Counted from the stretch's first letter, positions 24,718-34,560 are shown. The stretch: 64,000 nucleotides of DNA from Amycolatopsis sp. NBC_01488 (GCF_036227105.1 NZ_CP109434.1:67001-131000), one strand, 5' to 3'. Translations and numbers: made by a program. The notes: a model not told the origin generated them from the sequence alone.

Positions 24718-26517
24718 TCAGCCGAGCCCCGTCAGGAACCGGTGGGCGGCCTGCACCGCCGGTTTCGACGACCCGGCCTCGGTCAGCAGCACGGCGAACG
24801 CCAGGTCGCCGCGGTAGCCGACGAACCAGCCGTGCGACTGCGAGCCGTCGCCGAACTGGGCGGTGCCGGTCTTGCCCGCGACGTCGGGGATGTCCCGCAG
24901 CCCGGTCGCGGTGCCCGCGGTGACGACCTCGCGCATCATCGCGCGCAGCGCGCCCAGGACGTCGTCCGACGGCGGGTCGCCGACGTTCTGCGTCGCCGCC
25001 GGCAGGCCCTTGACGATCGACGGCGTCGGCACCTTCCCCGCCTGCACGGTGGCCGCGGCCAGCGCCATGCCGAACGGGCTGGTCACCACCGTGCCCTGGC
25101 CGAAGCCGTTTTCGGCCCGCTGGACGGCCGAGTCGCTGGCCGGGACGGCGCCGGTCACCGTGGTCAGGCCGGGGACGACGAAGTCCGCGCCGATCCCGAA
25201 CGAGCGGGCGGCGTCGGTGAGCGCCGACGACGGCAGCCCCGCGGCGAGCCGCGCGAAGGTCGTGTTGCACGAGCGCGCGAACGCCGTCTTCAACGGGACG
25301 CGCCCGAGGTCGAACCGGCCTTCGTTCGGGATGACGCGGTTCTCGATCGTCGTCGTGCCGGGGCAGTCGACCGGGCTGTCGGCTTCGACGTCGCCCGCCG
25401 ACAGCGCGGCCGCCGCCGTGACGATCTTGAACGTCGACCCCGGCGGGAAGCGGCCGGCCAGCGCCAGCGAGCCTTCGTCGTCGGCGACCTGGTTCTGCGC
25501 CACGGCGAGGATGTCCCCGCTCGACGGCTGGATCGCCACCAGCGCGGCCGGGTAGGGCTCGGTTTCGAGGGCCTTCTCGGCGGCGGCCTGGATCCGCGCG
25601 CTGAGCGTGCTGGTGACCGCGGGCGACGGACGCGGCGGCTCGGCCTTCAGCTCGGAGACCTCGGCGCCGGTGACGCCCCGGGTGACGATCCGCCAGCCGG
25701 CCGCCCCGGCCAGCTGCTGCTCGACCAGGGCGCGGATGCCGGGTAACACCTGCTGCCCGGAACCGCGGGTGACCGGCAGCAGCCGCTCCTGGCTGGCGAA
25801 CCGGACACCGGGCAGGTCGTAGATCACCGGCTTGACCCGCTGGTAGTCCCCGGCCCGCAGGCTGATCACCGAGTAGGCGTCGCCGGGCTTGGTCTTGCTC
25901 ATCCCGTCCAGCACCGAGCGGCCGGTGACCGACGGCTCGTACCGGTGCAGCGCCTTGGCGAGCGACCCGGCGACCGCACTCGCGTTGCCGGTCTTCTGCG
26001 GGTCGACGACCACCCCGATCACGGTCTGCGGGCGCATCAGCGGCACACCGTCGCGGTCGAGGACCGGCGCGGTCTCCGGCAGCTGCGGCAGCACGCCGAG
26101 GGTCTGGCCGACGGCCAGCTGCGGGTGCACGACGGTCGGCTGCCAGTGCACCTGCCAGCCGTTCTCGGCCGCGCGCAGCTGGGCGTCGGCGCGGTAGGTC
26201 CAGGTGCGCCCGTGCGGCAGGTGCCAGGTGAGCTGGTAGCCGGCGGTGACGGTGTCACCGCTCGCCGGCTCCTTGACCTCTTCGTCGTCGACGTCGAGGG
26301 ACTCCGGCTCGAGCACGCCGCGGACCTGGGACAGCACGGTCTTGGCGGCGTCCGGGGAGTCGGTTTTCGCGGCCGCGGCGGCGACGTCCCCGGACGCGAC
26401 GGCGTCGAGGAACGCGGAGAGGGCGTCCTCGGGACCGTCGCCCGAGCACCCGGCCGTGGTCGCGGCGACGAGCAGCAGCAGCAGCACCGCGAGGGCACGG
26501 TGTCGACGTGCACTCAT
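24718..26517 (-). CDS. Lipoprotein penicillin-binding protein (class B-like transpeptidase)
   Basis: A 599-residue cell-wall transpeptidase. The signal peptide and lipobox TTAGC place acylated Cys at residue 24. Residues 28-135 form an NTF2-like MecA-N domain, followed by a PBP dimerisation domain (about 140-290) and a transpeptidase domain. Active-site motifs are SxxK in PPGSTFK (Ser 361), SxN as SCN (416-418) and KTG at 549-551. It corresponds in position and architecture to mycobacterial PbpLipo (Rv2864c). The order upstream of map is conserved. It should crosslink peptidoglycan and bind beta-lactams. Confidence 0.93.
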   Translation of the reverse strand: MSARRHRALAVLLLLLVAATTAGCSGDGPEDALSAFLDAVASGDVAAAAAKTDSPDAAKTVLSQVRGVLEPESLDVDDEEVKEPASGDTVTAGYQLTWHLPHGRTWTYRADAQLRAAENGWQVHWQPTVVHPQLAVGQTLGVLPQLPETAPVLDRDGVPLMRPQTVIGVVVDPQKTGNASAVAGSLAKALHRYEPSVTGRSVLDGMSKTKPGDAYSVISLRAGDYQRVKPVIYDLPGVRFASQERLLPVTRGSGQQVLPGIRALVEQQLAGAAGWRIVTRGVTGAEVSELKAEPPRPSPAVTSTLSARIQAAAEKALETEPYPAALVAIQPSSGDILAVAQNQVADDEGSLALAGRFPPGSTFKIVTAAAALSAGDVEADSPVDCPGTTTIENRVIPNEGRFDLGRVPLKTAFARSCNTTFARLAAGLPSSALTDAARSFGIGADFVVPGLTTVTGAVPASDSAVQRAENGFGQGTVVTSPFGMALAAATVQAGKVPTPSIVKGLPAATQNVGDPPSDDVLGALRAMMREVVTAGTATGLRDIPDVAGKTGTAQFGDGSQSHGWFVGYRGDLAFAVLLTEAGSSKPAVQAAHRFLTGLG

Positions 26518-26579
26518 GGCGGGATGATGCCTGGTCAGCGGGGGTGTCCCCGGCTCGAAACGCCGCCACGGAAGAGTGG

Positions 26580-27434
26580 CTAGAAGAGCACCGTCGCGTA
26601 CTGGCCGACCTGCTGGAAGCCGATCTTGCGGTAGGCCGCGAGGGCCGGGGTGTTGAAGGCGTTGACGTAGAGGCTGGCGGTGCGGCCCAGTCCTTTGACG
26701 AGCCGGTTGACCACGGCGGCGGTGCCGGCGGTGCCGAGTCCGTCGCCGCGGCGGTCGGGGTGCACCCAGACGCCCTGGATCTGCCCGACGGTCGCCGACA
26801 TCGCGCCGATCTCGGCCTTGAAGACGACCTCGCCGTTCTCGAACCGCGCGAAGGCCCGCCCGGCGCCGATCAGCTCGGTGACGCGGGCGCGGTAGCTGGC
26901 GCCGCCGTCACCGCTGCGCGGGTCGACGCCGACTTCTTCGATGAACATCGCGACGGCCGCGGGCAGGTACCGCTCGAGCTCGTCCGGCCGGACGGGCCGC
27001 ACCAGCGGATCGGCCTTGACGAGCGGCGTCGTGTCGAGGGCCATCAGCGGCTGGTCGTCGCGGACTTCCCGGGCCGGGCCCCACTCGTCCTCGAGCTCGT
27101 CCCACAGGCCGAGGACCTGCTCGGCCGGGCCGACGAGCGACGAGCAGGTGCGTTGCCGCCGCAGCGCGCGGTCGGCGAAGGAGCGAAGTGCGGGGGCGTT
27201 GCCGCGCAGCGGGATGAGGTTGGGCCCGGAAAAGCACAGGCCTTGGAGCCGTCCGGCCCGGACCGGACGGTTGTCGGCGGCCCAGAGCTCACCACCGAGC
27301 CGCCACGGGTCGAGACCGGCAGCCTCGACCCGGGCGCTGACCATGCAGCTGCCCACCGGGTCGGCGGCGAGCGCGGCACGGACCGCCGGATAGTCCCGAT
27401 CATCGAGCAGCCGTGCACCTGCAAGCCGCAACAC
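26580..27434 (-). CDS. GNAT acetyltransferase, Rv2867c-like
   Basis: A 284-residue protein. Residues 1-120 form an N-terminal domain (AGARLLDDRDYPAVRAALAAD). A C-terminal GNAT domain follows with the acetyl-CoA loop VWVHPDRRGDGLGTAGTAAVV and closing NAFNTPALAAYRKIGF. Its place between the PBP and ispG genes matches mycobacterial Rv2867c. The substrate is unknown. GTG 27434 was chosen because the conserved N-terminus starts there. No good Shine-Dalgarno is seen, and further upstream codons give low-complexity sequence, so the start is moderately certain. Confidence 0.83.
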   Translation of the reverse strand: MLRLAGARLLDDRDYPAVRAALAADPVGSCMVSARVEAAGLDPWRLGGELWAADNRPVRAGRLQGLCFSGPNLIPLRGNAPALRSFADRALRRQRTCSSLVGPAEQVLGLWDELEDEWGPAREVRDDQPLMALDTTPLVKADPLVRPVRPDELERYLPAAVAMFIEEVGVDPRSGDGGASYRARVTELIGAGRAFARFENGEVVFKAEIGAMSATVGQIQGVWVHPDRRGDGLGTAGTAAVVNRLVKGLGRTASLYVNAFNTPALAAYRKIGFQQVGQYATVLF

Positions 27435-27546
27435 GGGGTCCAGGGTGCCAGATTCGGCGCCTGAACGGAACGCGAGGCCCTGGACACGGTGAGATGAACA
27501 GCCCGGTCCGCCGCGGCGGATCGGCGCGGCCGGCCAGGCTGCCCGG

Positions 27547-27936
27547 TCAGGCGCCGCGGTAAGTGCCGATCGTCCAGGCATTTCCCTCCGGGTCGCGGAG
27601 GCTGAAGGTGTGGGAGCCGTACTCGGTGTCCGTCAGCTCCGCCGTGATCTCCGCTCCCGCCTCCTTCACGCGCCCGTACACCTCGTCCACCTTGTCCGAC
27701 ACCACGTACACCGCTGCCGTGCCGGGCTTCATCGCGTCGTGGATTCCGTCCGGTGGGCGGACGCTGCCCAGCATCACCGCGCCGCCCTCGGGCCAGCGCA
27801 GCTCCGCGTGGGCGATCGACGCACCCTCCGGCACCACCAGTGCCTCGGTGAAGCCCAGGACGTCGACCAGGAAGCGGACCGCCGCCGGGGCGTCGTCGTA
27901 GCGGAGGGCGGGCCAGACGTTCGGTTCAGGAGTCAT
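27547..27936 (-). CDS. VOC (glyoxalase/bleomycin-resistance) family protein
   Basis: A 129-residue single VOC protein with paired beta-alpha-beta modules. The first is residues 8-60 (WPALRYDDAPAAVRFLVDVLGF). The second is residues 75-125 (AAVYVVSDKVDEVYGRVKEAGAEI ... YGSHTFSLRDPEGNAWTIGTY). The C-terminal DPEGN resembles PhnB-like and glyoxalase-type proteins. Metal or ligand is unknown. It overlaps the 3' end of the AraC gene by 11 bp on the same strand and is probably co-transcribed with it. Confidence 0.88.
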   Translation of the reverse strand: MTPEPNVWPALRYDDAPAAVRFLVDVLGFTEALVVPEGASIAHAELRWPEGGAVMLGSVRPPDGIHDAMKPGTAAVYVVSDKVDEVYGRVKEAGAEITAELTDTEYGSHTFSLRDPEGNAWTIGTYRGA

Positions 27937-28735
27937 GCCCGCGAGTCTCGCCCGCCGCCACCTCCTCGTCTTGGAGGAACGGGAGCTCCTCGGCGATCCA
28001 CGTGCCCGGCGTGCAGCCCGCCAGCGCCCGCCACTCGTTGGTCAGGTGCGCCTGGTCGTAGTAACCGCATTCGACGGCCACCGCCGCCAGGTCCGAACGC
28101 CCCTGCCGCAGCAGCCGGCCGGCGCGCTCGAACCGCAGGACCCGTGCCGCCTGCTTGGGTGCCAGGCCCAGCTCCGCGCGGAACCGCTCCCCCAGGTGAC
28201 GACGGCTCCAGCCGACTTCGCCGGCCAGCTCCGTGACGCGGACCCGGCCGTCCGCGCCCCGCATCCGCCGCCACGCCTCCCCCAGCTCCGGCGGCGGCGC
28301 CACCGGCGAGACGGCGCGGGCGGCCAGCACCTCGTCGAGCAGCGCGAACCGCTCCTCCCAGGCGAGCGCACGCAGCCGCTCCGGCAGCGATCCCAGACCG
28401 AACTCGGCGAGGTCCACGACCTCGCCGCTCAGCTCCGCCGCCGTGACGCCGAAGAGCGTCCGCACGCCCAGCGGGTCGAGCTCCAGCTGCAGCCCCTCCT
28501 GCACGCGGTCCTGCCGGATCAGCACCGCACGGGTGTGCAGCCCGCCGACGAGCGCCTGCAGGCTGTGCCCGGCCATGCGGACCGGCTCGGCCAGGCTGAT
28601 GACCAGCGTCACATACCGGGACGGCAGCCCGCGGTGGACCGGCAGCGTCACCTCGTCCTGCGCGTACCCGACATAGCGCGTGACCAGCGGCCGCACCACG
28701 GGGTGCGGCTGCCGGACGGCCCAGGTCACGCTCAC
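27926..28735 (-). CDS. AraC-family transcriptional regulator
   Basis: A regulator of about 269 residues. The N-terminal DUF6597-like sensing region runs from PHPVVRPLVTRYVGYAQD to FGVTAAELSG. The C-terminal double HTH (about 165-255) contains LAGEVGWSRRHLGERFRAELGLAPKQAARVLRFERA and VAVECGYYDQAHLTNEWRALAG. The start is uncertain: GTG 28735 fits family length, while GTG 28783 would add 16 residues, and neither has a strong Shine-Dalgarno. It probably regulates the overlapping VOC gene. Confidence 0.82.
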   Translation of the reverse strand: MSVTWAVRQPHPVVRPLVTRYVGYAQDEVTLPVHRGLPSRYVTLVISLAEPVRMAGHSLQALVGGLHTRAVLIRQDRVQEGLQLELDPLGVRTLFGVTAAELSGEVVDLAEFGLGSLPERLRALAWEERFALLDEVLAARAVSPVAPPPELGEAWRRMRGADGRVRVTELAGEVGWSRRHLGERFRAELGLAPKQAARVLRFERAGRLLRQGRSDLAAVAVECGYYDQAHLTNEWRALAGCTPGTWIAEELPFLQDEEVAAGETRGHDS

Positions 28736-28815
28736 GAATGCCAGCGTAAACGTCACCACCGACAGTTCGGGTTCTGCTAACACGGAAGGTGCGTCCCCGC
28801 CGCGGAAGGAAGCCC

Positions 28816-29070
28816 ATGACGATCCAGGAGCAGGCGCAGCAGCTGGAGCTGCTCGCCGACCAGGTGCCCACCGGCATCGCGCTCGCCACCAAGAGCGACC
28901 TCGAAGACCTGCAGGCGCAGGTGCTGGGCCTGCTCGGGGAGACCTCGAGCGCGACCGCGATCCAGGGCTCGATCCAGCTGGCGTCGCAGCAGATCGACGA
29001 GGTCGCCGCCGCGCTGGAGAACGTCCGCCTGCAGATCCGCGACGCCGCCCAGCACCACCTACAGGGCTGA
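28816..29070 (+). CDS. Small helical protein of unknown function (84 aa)
   Basis: Not recognised. It is an 84-residue, Gln- and Ala-rich, almost certainly alpha-helical protein with heptad-like hydrophobic spacing (LELLADQVPTGIALATKSDL ... IDEVAAALENVRLQIRDAAQ). There is no Cys or Trp, no signal peptide and no transmembrane segment. The ATG is preceded by GGAAGGA at 5 nt, a strong signal. It lies between the divergent AraC gene and the convergent methyltransferase gene, which it overlaps by 12 bp at the 3' end. Confidence 0.65.
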   Translation: MTIQEQAQQLELLADQVPTGIALATKSDLEDLQAQVLGLLGETSSATAIQGSIQLASQQIDEVAAALENVRLQIRDAAQHHLQG

Positions 29071-29646
29071 CTCGTAGTACGAGCGGACCGCCGGCTGGCC
29101 CGTGTAGTTCCGGCCGGCCCGGTCGTCCGCGCCGAGGTAGCGGAACGGCAGCGTGCCGGTGAAGCGACCCTCACGGCGGATGCGGCGAGCCCGCGAGTCG
29201 TAGCTGAACCCCGCCGCGCGCAACGCGGGGAGAAGCCGCCGCGCGCCACCCGGCAGGCGGACGCCCGAGGCGTCGAAGTCGGCCACGAACACCCCGCCGT
29301 CGCTCAGCCACGACGCCGCCCGCAGCAGGGCGCCCAGCTTGTCGCCGACGTAGTGCAGCCCGTGCACGCAGGTGACGAGGTCGAACCGGTTCGCCGGCCG
29401 CCACGCCGTGACCGACGCCGTCACGAACCGCACGGGACCGGCCGCCGCGAAGTAGCCGACCAGGTCGACGCCGGTGATGTCCAGGTCCGGCCGGATCACC
29501 GCGGCGTCCAGCAGGGCGCGCCCACTGCCGCAGCAGAGGTCGAGCCAGCGGGCGCCCGGCCGCAGGGCGAGAACGTCGAACAGGCGCGAGTAACCGTCAC
29601 GGCCGGCCAGCCGGCGGTCGCGGTTCATCGCGTTGTTGGCCACCAC
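29059..29646 (-). CDS. Class I SAM-dependent methyltransferase
   Basis: A 195-residue methyltransferase. SAM motif I is WLDLCCGSGRALLDAA (about residue 35), motif II acidic residue lies in ITGVDLVGYF, and FDLVTCVHGLHYVGD is the post-motif region. The N-terminal VANNAMNRDRRLAGRDGYSRL is characteristic of a family of small actinobacterial methyltransferases. The start is GTG 29646 with GGAGG 8 nt upstream; ATG 29628 would delete the conserved N-terminus. It lies 34 bp downstream of ispG on the same strand and may be co-transcribed. Substrate unknown. Confidence 0.85.
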   Translation of the reverse strand: MVANNAMNRDRRLAGRDGYSRLFDVLALRPGARWLDLCCGSGRALLDAAVIRPDLDITGVDLVGYFAAAGPVRFVTASVTAWRPANRFDLVTCVHGLHYVGDKLGALLRAASWLSDGGVFVADFDASGVRLPGGARRLLPALRAAGFSYDSRARRIRREGRFTGTLPFRYLGADDRAGRNYTGQPAVRSYYESAL

Positions 29647-29680
29647 CGACGATGCCTCCAGAGCGTCGTCGGTGAGCAGC

Positions 29681-30832
<1,152 letters not shown>

Positions 30833-30839
30833 GGCTTCC

Positions 30840-30845
30840 AGCGTA
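30840..30845 (-). promoter_or_regulatory. Predicted -10 of leaderless ispG transcript
   Basis: TACGCT on the minus strand, 7-nt spacer, GTG at 30832, no Shine-Dalgarno. It implies that ispG has its own promoter downstream of the rip1 terminator. Confidence 0.5.
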
Positions 30846-30912
30846 CCTACCCCGACCGGGCCACCTTCACCATGTCAACCGTCACGGTGAGCAGCGTTAC
30901 GGCCTGAGTGGT

Positions 30913-30946
30913 CCGCCACGGACGGGCCGGAACCCGTCCGTGGCGG
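30913..30946 (-). terminator. Hairpin terminator between rip1 and ispG
   Basis: A perfect 14-bp stem, CCGCCACGGACGGG with its complement, and a 6-nt loop, starting 5 bp after the rip1 stop on the minus strand. No strong U-tract follows. Confidence 0.7.
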
Positions 30947-30950
30947 GGCA

Positions 30951-32165
30951 CTACTGCAAACGAATCGGGTTGACGATGTCCGCGGTCACCGTGAGCAGGG
31001 TCACCGCGCCGCCGACGAGCACGAGGGCCATCGTGATGCCGGACAGCTTCGTGTAGTCCACCGGGCCGCCGGCCGCCTTGCCGCGCCGGGCGCGGATCCA
31101 GTCGCGGACGCGCTCGTACCAGACCACCGCGATGTGCCCGCCGTCGAGCGGCAGCAGCGGCAGCAGGTTGAACACGCCGATGAAGAAGTTCAGGCTGGCC
31201 AGCAGGAAGAAGAACAGCACCCAGATGCCCTGCTCGACGGCCTCGCCGCCGATCCGGCTCGCGCCGACGACGCTGACCGGGGTGTTCGGGTCGCGTTCGC
31301 CGCCGAAGATCGCGGTGACCACGGCGGGGATGCGCTGCGGGAACTGGACGAGCCGCTGCGCCGTCTCGGCGAACATCGTGCCGGTGAAGCTGAACGTGGC
31401 AGGAACCGCGGCGACCGGGCCGTACTGGATGGTCCGGTCGGGCTGCTGGGGCGACGCCCCGATCATCCCGACCTCCTTGACGCCGGAGGTCGTCCAGCGC
31501 TGCACCTTCGGCACGTCGACGATGAGCGCCAGGCGCTGGTCGCCGCGCTGGACGTCGAACTCCGTCGGGCCGCTGGTGGCCTGCACGGTGGCGAGCATCT
31601 CGTCCCAGGTCGCGACCGGCTTGCCGCCGATCGCCAGTACCTTGTCGCCGGCCCGCAGCCCGGCCGCTTCCGCGGGGCGCGCGGCACCCGGCGGGCAGCT
31701 CGGGTCCTGCGCCTGCTCCTTCGTCGTGGCCGCGCGGGCGCAGGACGTCGCCGACAGCACCGGCTCGGTCGCGGTGATGTTCAGGTTCGGCAGGCCCATC
31801 GTCACGGCCATCAGGTAGAGCACGACGAAGCCGAGGATGAAGTGCGTGACCGACCCGGCGGACATCACGACGGTGCGCTTCCAGGTCTTGAACCGCCACA
31901 TCGCGCGCGGCGCCTCGTCCGGCGTCACCTCGTCGAGCGCGGTCATGCCCGCGATGTCGCAGAACCCGCCGAGCGGGATCCACTTCAGGCCGTATTCGGT
32001 CTCCCCGCGGCGCCACGAGAACACCGTGGGCCCGAAGCCCACGAAGTACCGGCGGACCTTCATGCCGAAGGCCTTCGCGGTGACCATGTGGCCGGCCTCG
32101 TGCAGTGCGACCGAGACACAGATCCCCAGCGCGAAGAGCACCACACCGATGATGTAGGCGAGCAC
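30951..32165 (-). CDS. rip1: Site-2 metalloprotease Rip1/RseP (M50)
   Basis: A 404-residue intramembrane zinc protease cleaving membrane-anchored anti-sigma factors. The HEAGH zinc motif lies in the first helix (about residue 21). A PDZ domain occupies the middle (AGLRAGDKVLAIGGKPV). The third zinc ligand is in LLPLLPLDGGHIAVVWYERV. Four or more transmembrane helices are predicted. It sits 3 bp downstream of dxr on the same strand, as with Rv2869c-Rv2870c. The last codons (AVTLLTVTADIV) are partly duplicated beyond the stop. Confidence 0.94.
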   Translation of the reverse strand: MLAYIIGVVLFALGICVSVALHEAGHMVTAKAFGMKVRRYFVGFGPTVFSWRRGETEYGLKWIPLGGFCDIAGMTALDEVTPDEAPRAMWRFKTWKRTVVMSAGSVTHFILGFVVLYLMAVTMGLPNLNITATEPVLSATSCARAATTKEQAQDPSCPPGAARPAEAAGLRAGDKVLAIGGKPVATWDEMLATVQATSGPTEFDVQRGDQRLALIVDVPKVQRWTTSGVKEVGMIGASPQQPDRTIQYGPVAAVPATFSFTGTMFAETAQRLVQFPQRIPAVVTAIFGGERDPNTPVSVVGASRIGGEAVEQGIWVLFFFLLASLNFFIGVFNLLPLLPLDGGHIAVVWYERVRDWIRARRGKAAGGPVDYTKLSGITMALVLVGGAVTLLTVTADIVNPIRLQ

Positions 32166-32168
32166 CCG

Positions 32169-33371
32169 CTACTTCCCCTCGATGATCGAACCGGCCCGCG
32201 CGCGAGCCCAGCGCTCGGCGGCGAGAACGTCCTCGACGTCGCGCGGTTCGCGACGCCACTCGTCGGCGGCTCCCACCACCTCGGAAACAGTGTCCACTAT
32301 CGACGTGAAGCCGGTGTTCTGCGCGAGGAAAGCGGCGACCAGCTCCTCGTTCGCGGCGTTGTAGACGGCGGGCAGGCAGCCGCCCTCCGTGCCGCAGTGG
32401 CGAGCGAGCTCGACCGCCGGGAACGCCTCGTTGTCGAGCGGCTCGAAGGTCCAGGTCGCGGCGTTGTCCCAGGTGCAGGCGGGAGCGGCGGCGGGGACGC
32501 GGTCGGGCCAGTGCAGCGCGAGCGCGATCGGCAGCCGCATGTCCGGCGGGCTGGCCTGGGCGATCGTCGAGCCGTCGGTGAACGTCACCATCGAGTGCAC
32601 GATCGACTGCGGGTGCACGGTGACGTCGATCCGCGCCGGCTCGATGTCGAACAGCAGCGCCGCCTCGATCAGCTCCAGGCCCTTGTTGACCAGGGTCGCG
32701 GAGTTGATGGTGATCAGCGGTCCCATCGACCAGGTCGGGTGCGCCATCGCCTGCTCGACGGTGACGTCGGCCAGTTCGGCGCGCGTGCGCCCGCGGAACG
32801 GGCCGCCGGACGCGGTGAGGACGAGCCGCGCGACTTCGCTCCGGTGCCCGGACCGCAGGGCCTGGGCGATCGCGGAGTGCTCGGAGTCGACCGGCACGAG
32901 CTGGCCGGGCTTGGCCGCGGCGAGCACCAGCGGCCCGCCGGCGATGAGCGACTCCTTGTTGGCGAGCGCGAGGGTGGCGCCGGTGGCGAGCGCCCGCAGC
33001 GTCGGCTCGAGGCCGCGGGAGCCGGGCAGGGCGTTGAGGACGGTGTCGACCGGGACGGCGTCGATGAGGTCGGTGACGGCGTCGGAGCCCGCGAAGAGCC
33101 GCGGAAGCTTGAAATCACCCTGCGCGTAGCCGCGTTTCTGCGCTTCGGCGTACAGCGCGAGCTGCACGTCTTCGGCGGCCGTGGCTTTCGTCACGGCGAC
33201 GGCCTCCACGCCGTGGGCGAGCGCCTGCGCCGCGAGCGCGGCCGGGTCGGCGCCGGCCGCCGCGATGCCGGCCACCCGGAAGAGGTGCGGGTTGCGGGCC
33301 GCGACGTCCAGGGCCTGCACGCCGATGGACCCGGTCGAGCCGAGCACGAGAACGCTTCGCGAGGTAGTCAT
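32169..33371 (-). CDS. dxr: 1-deoxy-D-xylulose-5-phosphate reductoisomerase
   Basis: A 400-residue NADPH-dependent MEP pathway enzyme (DXP to MEP), target of fosmidomycin. The NADPH motif [14 protein letters not shown] is near the N-terminus. The metal and substrate region includes [23 protein letters not shown] and [10 protein letters not shown], then [21 protein letters not shown]. The C-terminal helical domain ends [10 protein letters not shown]. First gene of a dxr-rip1 unit. The ATG at 33371 lacks a clear Shine-Dalgarno; GACAATG upstream is the only -10-like sequence. A 39-bp repeat begins 14 bp upstream. Confidence 0.96.
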   Translation of the reverse strand: MTTSRSVLVLGSTGSIGVQALDVAARNPHLFRVAGIAAAGADPAALAAQALAHGVEAVAVTKATAAEDVQLALYAEAQKRGYAQGDFKLPRLFAGSDAVTDLIDAVPVDTVLNALPGSRGLEPTLRALATGATLALANKESLIAGGPLVLAAAKPGQLVPVDSEHSAIAQALRSGHRSEVARLVLTASGGPFRGRTRAELADVTVEQAMAHPTWSMGPLITINSATLVNKGLELIEAALLFDIEPARIDVTVHPQSIVHSMVTFTDGSTIAQASPPDMRLPIALALHWPDRVPAAAPACTWDNAATWTFEPLDNEAFPAVELARHCGTEGGCLPAVYNAANEELVAAFLAQNTGFTSIVDTVSEVVGAADEWRREPRDVEDVLAAERWARARAGSIIEGK

Positions 33372-33384
33372 CGAGGGTCATTGT

Positions 33385-33423
33385 CGCGCGGGGCGTCTCC
33401 GCGGCGCACCCGGAGGTGCGGGA
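33385..33423. repeat. 39-bp direct repeat, copy 1
   Basis: Identical in 38 of 39 positions to the copy at 33534-33572. It contains CGCACC-CGGA-GGTGCG, a 6-bp stem. Located between dxr and the DUF2631 gene. Confidence 0.85.
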
Positions 33424-33533
33424 CCGCGGACGGGCGCTGTGCGAGCCGGTCGGCAGCCTCATGGACCTCTCCGCGCACCCGGGCGTTCCCGCGCCGCGCC
33501 GACGCCGTCGGCGGCCCTCGCCAGAACCCGCGC

Positions 33534-33572
33534 CGCGCGGGGCGTCTCCGCGGCGCACCCGGAGGTGTGGGA
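33534..33572. repeat. 39-bp direct repeat, copy 2
   Basis: Second copy, 149 bp from the first, ending 42 bp before the DUF2631 start codon. The single difference (C to T at the GGTGYG stem arm) weakens the hairpin in this copy. Confidence 0.85.
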
Positions 33573-33614
33573 TCATCGCGGCGTACGCGGTTCACGGGTC
33601 TTGAGGAGTTCATC

Positions 33615-33872
33615 GTGGCAGGCAAGGCGGTCGAGAAGCGGCGTCCCGAGGTCGACCCGCGCGACGAGCCGTCGGCGGCCTGGGGCTGGCACGGCTCGTT
33701 CCCGAAGGCCACCCGGATCGCCGGCTGGGTCAGCGCGATCATCCTGCTGGTGATGCTCAAGGGCAACCACGAGAACAACACCGAGAACGTCTGGCTGATC
33801 GGGCTCTCGCTGTTCCTGATCCTGCTGCTGGTGCTGGACATCCGTAAGCAGCGCACGGCCTGGCGCAAGTAG
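33615..33872 (+). CDS. DUF2631 family membrane protein
   Basis: An 85-residue actinobacterial membrane protein. A charged N-terminus (KAVEKRRPEVDPRDEPSAAWGWHG) is followed by two predicted transmembrane helices: ATRIAGWVSAIILLVML and VWLIGLSLFLILLLVLDI. It ends with a basic tail (RKQRTAWRK). DUF2631 genes are habitually found next to dxr. Function is unknown. GTG 33615 has GAGGAG 6 nt upstream. Confidence 0.9.
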   Translation: MAGKAVEKRRPEVDPRDEPSAAWGWHGSFPKATRIAGWVSAIILLVMLKGNHENNTENVWLIGLSLFLILLLVLDIRKQRTAWRK

Positions 33873-33884
33873 TTCGTGAAGGGC

Positions 33885-33890
33885 TAACGT
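33885..33890 (+). promoter_or_regulatory. Predicted -10 of leaderless cyclophilin transcript
   Basis: TAACGT, 7-nt spacer, ATG at 33898, no Shine-Dalgarno. Confidence 0.5.
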
Positions 33891-33897
33891 CCCCGGC

Positions 33898-34560
33898 ATG
33901 AAGCTGCGCTGGGGTCTGGCTCTCGTCGGTGTCCTGGGTGCCCTGCTGGTGCCCGCCGCTCCCGCTTCGGCCGCGTCCGCGCCGGTGATCCGGTGCGTGT
34001 TCACGCCGACCCCGTCGAATCCGGCGGCTCGTCCTGTGGTGCGCCCGCTGCCGTTCGCGTCGACCCGCGGGGCGGTGGATGTGACGTTCCGCTTCAACTA
34101 CGGGCCGGTGACGGTACGGCTGAACCGCGCCGGGGCGGCGCCCTGTGCCGTGCACAACATGGTTTCGCTGATCCTCCAGCGGTTCTACGACCGGTCGCAG
34201 TGCTGGCGGCTTTCGAATTCTTCTCGTCTCGGCGTTCTCCAGTGCGGGGACATCTACGAAGTCGAGAAGGGTGGGCCGGGGTACAAGTTCCCGGACGAGG
34301 TCACCGGCGCGGAGACGTACCCGCGCGGGACCGTGGCGATGGGGAACCAGGGACCCGGGACCAACGGGTCGGAGTTCTTCATCGTGCATTCGTTCGCGAA
34401 CATCCCGGCGAACTATTCGGTGCTGGGGACCGTGGTGCGCGGGATGTCGGCGATCGACCACATGGTGGCCGACGGGATCATCCCGACCGACCCGAACGGG
34501 CCGCTGGACGGGGCGCCGGCACACCCGGTGAAGATCCAGCGCGCGACACTCGGCTGGTGA
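33898..34560 (+). CDS. Secreted cyclophilin-type peptidyl-prolyl isomerase
   Basis: A 220-residue exported PPIase. The signal peptide covers residues 1-27 (MKLRWGLALVGVLGALLVP ... ASA). The cyclophilin fold begins near residue 58 with DVTFRFNYGPVTVRLN and carries the core GTVAMGNQGPGTNGSEFFIV. Compared with cytoplasmic cyclophilins, the FHRVI segment is replaced by CWRLSNSS, and three Cys (in RCVF, APCAV and SQCW) plus QCGD could form disulfides. Predicted to assist folding of secreted proteins. Preceded by a leaderless-type promoter. Confidence 0.88.
   Translation: MKLRWGLALVGVLGALLVPAAPASAASAPVIRCVFTPTPSNPAARPVVRPLPFASTRGAVDVTFRFNYGPVTVRLNRAGAAPCAVHNMVSLILQRFYDRSQCWRLSNSSRLGVLQCGDIYEVEKGGPGYKFPDEVTGAETYPRGTVAMGNQGPGTNGSEFFIVHSFANIPANYSVLGTVVRGMSAIDHMVADGIIPTDPNGPLDGAPAHPVKIQRATLGW

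Noticed and set aside
31134..33614. Long plus-strand open frame antisense to rip1 and dxr
   Set aside because: Antisense shadow; only its last 85 codons are a real gene (DUF2631), which has its own ribosome binding site.
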